DNA from: Desulfuromusa sp.
GTDB taxonomy: Bacteria > Desulfobacterota > Desulfuromonadia > Desulfuromonadales > Geopsychrobacteraceae
Direction: 5' to 3'
Assembly: GCA_021647765.1 (NCBI GenBank)
Contig: JAKIUD010000005.1
Span: 21,677 to 85,676 of the forward strand
Length of the DNA stretch: 64,000 bases
This document shows positions 42,836 to 50,739 of the stretch, piece by piece; within the stretch, counting starts at the first letter, position 1, and every line of letters begins with the position of its first letter. Position numbers and translations under genes: made by a program. The notes under the pieces were generated by a model. That model was given only the letters and a program-made list of their open reading frames with translations. It made no database searches and was not told where the DNA came from.

Positions 42836-44716
42836 TTATGTCTGATCAGCTATTTTAACCGTGTGTCTGATCATGTACGGGGCTAAAAGTTCATCAATCT
42901 GCCGATTAACCTCTGCAATATCCTCCCCTGCTGGCAAATTGAGACTAATAGTCGCCAGAGTACCATGAACTGAATCTTCCCCCACGCTTACGGTGAGTAA
43001 ACCGACCTTTTTTGTAACACTTTCCAGAGCTTTGGAATACACATCTTCAATTGCCAGCCACCGCATCTTTGGTTTAAAAAGTTTGCCAACTGCCGTTAAA
43101 GGCAGCTGCTCCAGAATAAATACTTGTTTGGGGACTGCGGCTCGTTCACCAATCTGCTCTGCTAGGGTACTGAGAATCTCTTCAGAACTGATTTGCCCCC
43201 CTTCCCGCAGTTGGACAAAAACTGCCGGAACTTCTCCCGCATGGGCATCGGGCTGCCCCACAGCTGCGGCCAGTTCGACACCCTCAATCGCCATGGCGGC
43301 AACCTCAATCGAGGCCGGGTCAATATTGTGGCCGCCGCGGATAATCAGCTCTTTGCTGCGCCCGGTAAGCCAGAAATAACCATCCTGATCCTGCCGTCCC
43401 ATATCTCCGGTATTAAACCAGCCCGGCTGTGGCCAGACATTCTGATTGTGGCGTTCCTCCACATAGCCCGAAAAAACATTCGGTCCTTTGATACAGAGGG
43501 AACCGATTTCGTCAACTTCGGCGTCACGCACGAAATGCCCCTCATGATCAAGGATACAAATTTTTGCCTGCTGGTAGGGAAGCCGCAAGCCAATAGAACC
43601 GACTTTGTGTTCACCATCAACCGGATTCAAAATCGATCCGCAGGTTCCCTCGGTCTGACCAAAGCCTTCGATGATCCTCATCCCGGTCTGCTCTTCAAAT
43701 TTCTCAAATAATTGGATCGAAAGGGGTGCCGCACCACAGAGAAGAAACTTGAGGGATGAAATATCGGCAGCTTTGTCCAGAGCACCCAGTAACATGGAAA
43801 GTACGGTCGGAACCGCAGAAAAGAAGACACCACGGTAATGCTCAACAATCTGGGAAAAATTCTGAATTACACCAGGGTCACGATACCCTTTTGACCCCAG
43901 CAACAGCATATGTGCCCCGATTGAAAGAGGAATTGAACCAGTGACAACCGCTCCATTGACATGAAATAACGGCAGGCCACACATAAAAGTATCACCAGCC
44001 TGCAACTCGGTCCAGGTTGGAACGACCATGGCGGCCATAGCAACCTCATTAAAGTGGGTATGAGGTACTAACTTTGGTGTCCCGGTGGTTCCACCGGTAT
44101 GGTAAATACTGGCAAAATCATCGGGACGGATCTTCCGGTTCGAATCGAGAGAGGCAGTGTTATACATCTTGACTGTCTCTTCATAATCGTAAATTCCAGC
44201 GGCTTTCTCGCTTGATCCCATCACCCGGACAATCGCTTTCAACTCTGGCAGCTGGTCACGAATCTGTTCGACTTTGTCCCAGATGTCACTTCCCGGAACA
44301 TTGCCGAGTGCTACCAGAATTTTGGTTTTGGCGTGCTCACAAATTTCCTGGATTGTCCTAGCTTCAAGCAGCGGATTGATGGGATTGACAATCCCCGCCG
44401 CCTGCCCACCCCAGAGAACAAAATGGGTTTGGGGAAGATTGGGTAACAGATAGGAAATGACATCATTGGAGCCAATTCCGAGAGCATGGAACATGTTAGC
44501 TGCCCGGGTAACCTCTCCCAAAAACTCTGCGTAGGAATAGGTCTCTGACTCTTTGTAGGCCGCGCCATCCATAAAAAAACTGAGTGCAGGAGACTGAGGG
44601 TCAATACTGGCACCATGACGAATCATGTCATAGGTGTTATCGGCAACCACACGTTCTTCTATCGGAACCTGTTCAAGCTTCTCTATATCGGCCAAGGTAG
44701 CTACTTTATTTTTCAT
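42836..44716 (-). CDS. Acyl-CoA synthetase (AMP-forming)
   Basis: 626 residues from ATG 44714-44716, with AGGAG seven bases upstream. The AMP-binding motif is IYHTGGTTGTPKLVPHTH. Later come IIEGFGQTEG, WFNTGDMGRQDQDGYFWLTG and the catalytic Lys near TAVGKLFKPKMR. Activates a carboxylic acid, probably medium- or long-chain, to its CoA thioester. It stands after the alcohol/aldehyde oxidation genes and before the hydratases, as expected for entry into beta-oxidation. The specificity cannot be read from sequence. Confidence 0.92.
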   Translation of the reverse strand: MKNKVATLADIEKLEQVPIEERVVADNTYDMIRHGASIDPQSPALSFFMDGAAYKESETYSYAEFLGEVTRAANMFHALGIGSNDVISYLLPNLPQTHFVLWGGQAAGIVNPINPLLEARTIQEICEHAKTKILVALGNVPGSDIWDKVEQIRDQLPELKAIVRVMGSSEKAAGIYDYEETVKMYNTASLDSNRKIRPDDFASIYHTGGTTGTPKLVPHTHFNEVAMAAMVVPTWTELQAGDTFMCGLPLFHVNGAVVTGSIPLSIGAHMLLLGSKGYRDPGVIQNFSQIVEHYRGVFFSAVPTVLSMLLGALDKAADISSLKFLLCGAAPLSIQLFEKFEEQTGMRIIEGFGQTEGTCGSILNPVDGEHKVGSIGLRLPYQQAKICILDHEGHFVRDAEVDEIGSLCIKGPNVFSGYVEERHNQNVWPQPGWFNTGDMGRQDQDGYFWLTGRSKELIIRGGHNIDPASIEVAAMAIEGVELAAAVGQPDAHAGEVPAVFVQLREGGQISSEEILSTLAEQIGERAAVPKQVFILEQLPLTAVGKLFKPKMRWLAIEDVYSKALESVTKKVGLLTVSVGEDSVHGTLATISLNLPAGEDIAEVNRQIDELLAPYMIRHTVKIADQT

Positions 44717-44787
44717 TGAGTGACTCCTGATATAATTTGATTTCAAACAACCAAATTTTCGTTCAGCCCAAACAATCCGATAGGCAG

Positions 44788-45537
44788 TTAGATATAAAGG
44801 CCGCCGTTACAGGAAATGATCTGCCCGGTAATATAAGCTGCTTTATCACTTGAAAGAAACTTGACCAGATCGGCAATATTTTGCGGCGTTCCGGCTCGTC
44901 CCAACGGGATATCCTTAATAACCGTCTGTTTGATTTCATCCGGGATTGCCGCTGTCATTGGTGTATCAATGAAGCCTGGAGCAACTGCATTGACGGTGAT
45001 CTGATAGCGAGCCAGCTCCCGTGCCAATGTTTTGGTGATCCCGATCACTCCCGCTTTGGCTGCTGCATAGTTAACCTGGCCGAGATTGCCGGTCTGCCCA
45101 GTGACAGATGTCAGGTTGACTATTCTTCCAGAGGTCTGTTTGTTTATCATCTTGACAGCGGTCTGGGTGCAATAGAAAACACCGTTAAGGTTGACCTGAA
45201 TGACCTGATTCCATTCCTCATCCGTCATGTTTAACATCATGTTATCTCTGGTAATTCCGGCATTATTTACCAAAATATCCAGAGCGCCGAACTCCTCTAC
45301 AATCGTTGTGAACATGGCATTGACAGCCTGTCGATCTCCGACACTGCCACAGCACACGATGGCATTTCGTCCCAGAGCGGCAATCTCTCCGGCAAGCTTT
45401 TCAGCAGAGTCGACATCGATGTCGTTGACGACAATATCTGCGCCTGACTGAGCCAGAGTCGTGGCAATGGCTTTCCCTATTCCCCGGCCACAGCCTGTCA
45501 CCAAGGCAACTTTTCCAGCCAATAAATCGGTATTCAT
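44788..45537 (-). CDS. 3-oxoacyl reductase-type short-chain dehydrogenase (FabG/PhaB-like)
   Basis: 249 residues. TGCGRGIGKAIATTLAQSGA binds NAD(P). NNAGITRDNMMLNM is followed by Ser in VNLTSVTGQTGN and YAAAKAGVIG (Tyr-Lys). The end ITGQIISCNGGLYI matches FabG/PhaB. Within this cluster it most likely oxidises 3-hydroxyacyl-CoA, or reduces 3-oxoacyl-CoA. Plain FabG for fatty acid synthesis would normally lie with acpP and fabD, which are not here. Confidence 0.9.
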   Translation of the reverse strand: MNTDLLAGKVALVTGCGRGIGKAIATTLAQSGADIVVNDIDVDSAEKLAGEIAALGRNAIVCCGSVGDRQAVNAMFTTIVEEFGALDILVNNAGITRDNMMLNMTDEEWNQVIQVNLNGVFYCTQTAVKMINKQTSGRIVNLTSVTGQTGNLGQVNYAAAKAGVIGITKTLARELARYQITVNAVAPGFIDTPMTAAIPDEIKQTVIKDIPLGRAGTPQNIADLVKFLSSDKAAYITGQIISCNGGLYI

Positions 45538-45587
45538 GTTTTATCCTATTCACAAGCAATGAGTGAAATTGCACATTGGGATCAAAC

Positions 45588-45821
45588 TCAACCCCCGGAG
45601 ACAAACATCAGAATCGAAAGTTCATCCAAATCCTTAAATCCTTCTTCAATCAGCTGTTTGTACTGAATAATTTTTCCATTTTTCATATACATCAGATCCT
45701 GATGCTTTGCTCGAGTCAGCTGCAAAAATTTAGGATGTTTCAACACCTCTTCAAGGATTTTTTGTGGGACGATATCTTCATCAAACACAAATTCGTACGT
45801 ATTTATTTTGAGGTTCAACAT
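45588..45821 (-). CDS. Small Gly-Gly-ending protein beside AOR (MoaD/ThiS-like candidate)
   Basis: 77 residues from ATG 45819-45821. It opens with a beta-hairpin pattern (MLNLKINTYEFVFDEDI) and ends ELSILMFVSGG. The size, the terminal di-glycine and the place directly after an aldehyde:ferredoxin oxidoreductase gene are those of MoaD-like sulfur carriers found in several such operons. The fold is inferred; overall similarity to MoaD is not obvious. The alternative is an unrelated small protein. An in-frame upstream start (MMEKIGDT) is possible. Confidence 0.55.
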   Translation of the reverse strand: MLNLKINTYEFVFDEDIVPQKILEEVLKHPKFLQLTRAKHQDLMYMKNGKIIQYKQLIEEGFKDLDELSILMFVSGG

Positions 45822-45900
45822 AGTGTCACCAATCTTCTCCATCACACAAATTTACATTGCGGGATGGAGTTGAAGTTACACAAGATCCCATGTATGGATA

Positions 45901-47619
45901 TCAGGTAAAGCGTAAAGTTGCCTGCATCTCTTCTAAGCTGATATCAAAAACAGCACCTGTTGCTTTAGATACTTCCTCGTAGAAGAAGTCTGGCAGCTTG
46001 TCGTCTTCTGCGGTAAATCCAGCAGCTTCGTTGTAGGCTCTTTCAAGTAAAATAACTTTTGCAGAGTAAGCTTTCATATCTTCCATGTTGAAATCAATTC
46101 CGTACATGGCACTCATGATTCCCGGAAGTAACTCAGCACCAGGAATACCGACGGCTCCCAGAGCAATCAGACAGAGGCTGCTGTCAACAAAAGCAGTCAA
46201 TACCGCCAGTAACTGGGCAATATAGGGTTGGAAGAATTTGTTGGTATTGTCAATAATTGGAGGGGCAGCACCAAATGAAGAGGAGAAGGTATGATCCCCC
46301 CCCTGGGTTGACATAGCGTAGGTAATTCCTAACGATTTGCAGTTGCGTGGATCGTATCCTGCTATCGCCTGACCTTTTACTGTCGGAATCCGTTTTACCC
46401 CTAAATGTCTGCCAACTGCTTCCGTCCCCTTCCCCATCAAACGCCCGAATTCCGTCCCATCGGCCATTTCTTGCAACAGACCCATGACCGCTTTATCATC
46501 TCCCCAGGCAATTTTACCTGAATCCATGATGACACCCAGAGTGGCTCCGACTTCCATGGTGTCAACGCCGAAATCATCACAGAACTTGTCGATTTCAGCA
46601 ACAATATCCAGATCATCAATGTCCAGATTTGCTCCACAAAGTGCAATTGTCTCATATTCAAATGATGAGGTAAGATGGTTTCCATCCTTACCATGATAGG
46701 TATTTGAACATTTAACCGGGCACCCCGCCTGACAAGCGACCTTGTTCTTTCCACCTCGTGCGGCAAGATTTGCCATGAAGGTTGTGGGAGATAATGCTTC
46801 ATAGTTTCTGAAAATTTCACCGTTGAAGTTTTTAACCGGCAATACTCCCTGAGGTCCCGAAGCAGCAACAATGGCGTTGGTGCCAAACTGGGCAAAAGGA
46901 GAGGTCTTTGACCCTTCGACGATCGCTTTATTAAAAATTGATACCTGTTTTTTAAAGTCATCTGATCTGGCGATTTCAGGTTTGTATATTTTGGCAACTT
47001 TTTCGATGATAATTGCTTTGATCTTCCTGGTTCCCATCAAACTGCCAAGACCGCCCCTTGCAGCAAAACGGCACGGGTGGCCTTCTCCAAATTCGGTCAC
47101 TGCAATACCGGCATTTCGATAGAGCTTTTCTCCTGCCGAACCAATCGCAATAACGCTGACATTTTTTCCATATTCGGCTTGAGCTTTCTCCACAATGGCA
47201 TAATTATTCAAACCGACATAGTCACCCGCCTTAACCAGACTGACATTACTTTTTGAGTCAATTTTGATAATTTTCCAGTCATTGTCATCAGGCATATCAT
47301 CCAGTACCAGCATTTTGATCCCGTGATGAGCCAGATAGGTTGCTCCAGTGCCGCCGGAGTTTGATTCCTTAATGGTGCCGGTAAGCGGTGACTTTGCTCC
47401 CACACTCATCCGGTGTGCAGTTCCAACCTTGGTTCCGGCAAAAACACCCGTACAAAAAATCAATTTATTTTCAGGTCCCAACGGATCACAGACCGGGCTG
47501 ACTTCATCGGTCAGAAATTGTGCAATCAGCGCACGGCCACCCAACAGTCTGTAATCTTCCTTTAAATCACTCTGGGTAATTTCACCCGTTTTCGTATTAA
47601 CCCTGATAGATTTCCACAT
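45901..47619 (-). CDS. Aldehyde:ferredoxin oxidoreductase family (tungsten/molybdenum)
   Basis: 572 residues. The N-terminal cofactor domain is LLGGRALIAQFL ... GTKVGTAHRMSVGAKSPLTG, and GEGHPCRFAARGGLGSLMGTRKIKAI is a family signature. The cluster ligands appear as CQAGCPVKC with a later Cys in DSSLCLI. The spacing of the first Cys pair is CxxxC rather than the common CxxC. It oxidises aldehydes to acids with ferredoxin, or reduces acids. Between an alcohol dehydrogenase and an acyl-CoA synthetase it fits an aldehyde-oxidising step. A good GGGAG precedes the ATG. Confidence 0.92.
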   Translation of the reverse strand: MWKSIRVNTKTGEITQSDLKEDYRLLGGRALIAQFLTDEVSPVCDPLGPENKLIFCTGVFAGTKVGTAHRMSVGAKSPLTGTIKESNSGGTGATYLAHHGIKMLVLDDMPDDNDWKIIKIDSKSNVSLVKAGDYVGLNNYAIVEKAQAEYGKNVSVIAIGSAGEKLYRNAGIAVTEFGEGHPCRFAARGGLGSLMGTRKIKAIIIEKVAKIYKPEIARSDDFKKQVSIFNKAIVEGSKTSPFAQFGTNAIVAASGPQGVLPVKNFNGEIFRNYEALSPTTFMANLAARGGKNKVACQAGCPVKCSNTYHGKDGNHLTSSFEYETIALCGANLDIDDLDIVAEIDKFCDDFGVDTMEVGATLGVIMDSGKIAWGDDKAVMGLLQEMADGTEFGRLMGKGTEAVGRHLGVKRIPTVKGQAIAGYDPRNCKSLGITYAMSTQGGDHTFSSSFGAAPPIIDNTNKFFQPYIAQLLAVLTAFVDSSLCLIALGAVGIPGAELLPGIMSAMYGIDFNMEDMKAYSAKVILLERAYNEAAGFTAEDDKLPDFFYEEVSKATGAVFDISLEEMQATLRFT

Positions 47620-47635
47620 GTGTCGTTCTCCCGTA

Positions 47636-48799
47636 TTATTTTAAAGATTTCATATGATCGATAACCGATTTGTAATCTGAACGAGTCATCAGCATGTAAG
47701 TTGTCGGTGTTTGAATATCTTCTGTCATCATATCGAGAGCTTTTTCAAAGTCTTCATCGGTGATATTCAATTCACTTAAGTTTTCAATCCCACACTCCCG
47801 ATAGAACTTAAAGATTGCATTGCCGGTCAACTCACCAATTTCATCTGCCGTTTCATCCCCGGTAAATTGGGCACCAAAATATTCTCCAACCAGTTGAACT
47901 CTTTCTGGCCGCCACTTCGAATAGAATAACTTGATCAGTGAAACCAGTGGCAAAGCCACACACAAACCATGTGGCAAATGGGTTACTGCACCAATGGAGT
48001 GTCCCATGCAGTGGGTATTTCCAGCCATATTGGTATTGAGAACATTCCCGGCAATGGTTGCAGAAAACGCAATTTCCTGCCTTGCTTCATAGTCTTTACC
48101 GTTTTTGATGACCCGTGGTAAAAATTTGGTGACTTTTCTTATGGCCGTTTCAGCAAACATGTGGGCATAGGGCTCATCATAGGAAGAAAATAAAGAATCA
48201 ATCGTGTGGGTCAGAACATCAAAACCACAATATGCAGAGGGTTTAGCCGGGAGGCCCGCATACATGAGTGGATCAGAAATAGCCAGAGAGTAGCGGCAGA
48301 AATTACCATCCAGCAGCGCTCCCTTGATACCTGTCTTCGTGTCGGTAATAACTGCAGCAAATGAGCCTTCACTCCCCGTCCCTGCTGTTGTCGGTATTGC
48401 TATCATGGGTAACGGTGTCCCTTGTGGAACAATCGGGAAGAACCATTGATTAATGGGAGCCGGGTTTGCAGTGAGATAATTGATCGCTTTGGCACAGTCG
48501 AGGACACTTCCACCACCGACAGCAACCAATCCATCAACTTTTTCGTCATTGGCAAGCTTTCCACCCTCATCAACCTGATGATCGGGGGGATCGGGTGTGA
48601 CCTTGTCAAATGTGACCACTTCAATTCGTGAAGCTTCTAAGCTTTCGATAACTGGGGTGACAATTCCTGCACCATAAACACCAAGATCATAGACGACCAG
48701 AACCTTGGTCATACCAAGCTCTTTTGCTTTAATTCCGACTCGTAAATGGGCATTTAAGCCGGAGAGTACTGGAACGATTGGGCAACTTTGATTAATCAT
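47636..48799 (-). CDS. Iron-containing alcohol dehydrogenase (group III)
   Basis: 387 residues. The NAD region is VAVGGGSVLDCAKAINYL and the loop IPTTAGTGSEGSFAAVI. Metal ligands lie in GFDVLTHTIDSLFS and HCMGHSIGAVTHLPHGLCVAL. It interconverts an alcohol and aldehyde with NAD(P). GGAG lies upstream of the ATG. The gene sits between the exported alkylsulfatase and the aldehyde oxidoreductase with 16-23 bp gaps, so one transcript is likely. Confidence 0.93.
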   Translation of the reverse strand: MINQSCPIVPVLSGLNAHLRVGIKAKELGMTKVLVVYDLGVYGAGIVTPVIESLEASRIEVVTFDKVTPDPPDHQVDEGGKLANDEKVDGLVAVGGGSVLDCAKAINYLTANPAPINQWFFPIVPQGTPLPMIAIPTTAGTGSEGSFAAVITDTKTGIKGALLDGNFCRYSLAISDPLMYAGLPAKPSAYCGFDVLTHTIDSLFSSYDEPYAHMFAETAIRKVTKFLPRVIKNGKDYEARQEIAFSATIAGNVLNTNMAGNTHCMGHSIGAVTHLPHGLCVALPLVSLIKLFYSKWRPERVQLVGEYFGAQFTGDETADEIGELTGNAIFKFYRECGIENLSELNITDEDFEKALDMMTEDIQTPTTYMLMTRSDYKSVIDHMKSLK

Positions 48800-48822
48800 G
48801 TATGTAACTCCTTACTGGTTGA

Positions 48823-50607
48823 TTATCTGAGGGTCAAATTGATCGGATCGTTTCCAAAATCAAAAAATCCCATAAATTTCTGCACATCAACAGGATTTCC
48901 TGAAACTTTGATATCACCAGACTTTATCCCGTCAGTAAATGAGACCTTCTTGAGAATAATCTGATTGAGAAATTTCTTGTTGACGATCAGAGCGACATCA
49001 GGATTTTCGGGGAATTTTGGGTGAAACTGAGCCACGGCTCGACGCACTTCCAGACCATAGCCTTCTCCAATATCAGGAAACAGAAAACCCATCATCATAT
49101 GGGCATCGCCACTTTTTTGCGGATCAAGCTTCGGACTCCAGGCACGGACCCAGCTTCCCGCAGGCAGATTTTTGATTAAATCCTCTGAGGCATAGACACC
49201 GCGAATTTTATTCATAATTTTGACGACATCAAGCTTGTTTTCTAATTCCATTGCAGAGGTCAGATACCAATTGCGCTTGGTAATGTTGATACTGGCATAG
49301 CCGAGAGTACGCAAAGCATCAGCTTTTACAATCCGCGCCTGAGTGTCTTGTTTATCGATGCGAACTAGGAAGGTAGCCAACTCGGCTGACCACTGAGCAT
49401 CGCCATCCTTAAGAACTTTTTTGGCTTCTGCGAGAACCTGGTCCCGCCCCCCCATAAGTGTAACCATCCTGCGGGCTTTTTCGACTTTTCCTATCGGATC
49501 AAGACTCACCGGATCACCTTCAAACCAGCCAAGATAACCGATATAAATTTCCCGAACAGCATGACTGACCGAGCCGTAATATTCACGCAGGTAAGGTTTG
49601 TAGTTGGCCAGGTAGGGGGGAAATTTAACCACCTCGACCAGTTCATCGGGGGTGAGTCCCTTGTTCATATATCTGATGGTCTGGTCATGAATAAACTGCA
49701 GTCCGTCACGGGTATAACGCAGCACTTCTTCGACCTTCTCTGCACCATATACCGGTTGCCCATGGGCAGGAACCATGTTGTCGGCGTGAAATGTTCGGAG
49801 AAAATCGAGACTATCCATCCATTTGATGGGATCCCGAAATTTTACCCCGCGCAAGGTGTGAAAGTTTGGCAAAGTCGGTCCTTGGGAAACTTCGGCAGCG
49901 AGCAAGATGTTGCTTTTCGGCAGATAGACACAAATTTCATCGGGAGCTTCACTAGGAACATGGTACATCCGCAGCTCCACACCGGCGATGGTCATCGTCA
50001 TCGAATCCTTGAAAGTACGGGTCGGAGCAATAAAAGTGGATGATTCAACGTTGGCAATCGGACCAATGCCACCGTTCATATCCTTATTATCTTCGGCAGA
50101 CAAGACAACACCGTATTGATAGACGCTGCGCATGATCTGAATCGGCCCAACGGTCAGACCAACATTAACCACTTCGTCAACCAGAGTATCCTGAGCAATG
50201 ATCTGGATTTCCCCGGAACGAACCTGTTCTTCGGTCGCAAAGGCCTTGGCTCCGTTGATATGGTCGGGATGAAAATGGGTATAGATAATCGCTTTTACCG
50301 GTTTATCGGTTATTTTGCGAAATTCGGCTGCTACTTCCCGGGTTGCTGATACCGATTCACCGACATCAACAATAATAATGCCATCCTCCCCGACAATCAT
50401 AATCGTATTTGCCAGATTCCAACCGACAGCTGAGTAAACATTGTCGGCAATTTTGTAGACCTTTTTTTCAAATACTTTAGTGTGCTCAGCCAGTTCCGGA
50501 ACGATGGAAGGTGTCACTTTGGCGATGACCGAAAACGGGCTCAAAATACTTATAAAAATGGCAAGGGACAACAACTTCCAAAAGCGGTGTTTGATCTTTT
50601 CTACCAT
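48823..50607 (-). CDS. Exported SdsA/Pisa1-type alkylsulfatase (metallo-beta-lactamase fold)
   Basis: 594 residues from ATG 50605-50607 (AAGGAG seven bases upstream). The signal peptide ends SVIAKV (about residue 30). The zinc motif is IYTHFHPDHINGAKAF. YHVPSEAPDEICVYLP corresponds to the APGTEAPAE segment of SdsA1, and LLAAEVSQGPTLPNFHTLRG to its third-ligand region. The central dimerisation helices and a C-terminal SCP2-like domain (FMGFFDFGNDPINLTLR) complete the type III alkylsulfatase layout. It would release sulfate and an alcohol from alkyl sulfates in the periplasm. Related enzymes of other specificity exist, so the substrate is inferred. Confidence 0.88.
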   Translation of the reverse strand: MVEKIKHRFWKLLSLAIFISILSPFSVIAKVTPSIVPELAEHTKVFEKKVYKIADNVYSAVGWNLANTIMIVGEDGIIIVDVGESVSATREVAAEFRKITDKPVKAIIYTHFHPDHINGAKAFATEEQVRSGEIQIIAQDTLVDEVVNVGLTVGPIQIMRSVYQYGVVLSAEDNKDMNGGIGPIANVESSTFIAPTRTFKDSMTMTIAGVELRMYHVPSEAPDEICVYLPKSNILLAAEVSQGPTLPNFHTLRGVKFRDPIKWMDSLDFLRTFHADNMVPAHGQPVYGAEKVEEVLRYTRDGLQFIHDQTIRYMNKGLTPDELVEVVKFPPYLANYKPYLREYYGSVSHAVREIYIGYLGWFEGDPVSLDPIGKVEKARRMVTLMGGRDQVLAEAKKVLKDGDAQWSAELATFLVRIDKQDTQARIVKADALRTLGYASINITKRNWYLTSAMELENKLDVVKIMNKIRGVYASEDLIKNLPAGSWVRAWSPKLDPQKSGDAHMMMGFLFPDIGEGYGLEVRRAVAQFHPKFPENPDVALIVNKKFLNQIILKKVSFTDGIKSGDIKVSGNPVDVQKFMGFFDFGNDPINLTLR

Positions 50608-50739
50608 AATGTTACTCCTTAACTTTAAACAGTTTTGCGAGAGAAGCTTGTTCCTGATTGTCAGAAAAAATTCTGAAGCCTCTCCGCCTACCGTCAAGGT
50701 CACGGCATTTGTGAGAGTGCTGAATAGTATTCTCCCTGA

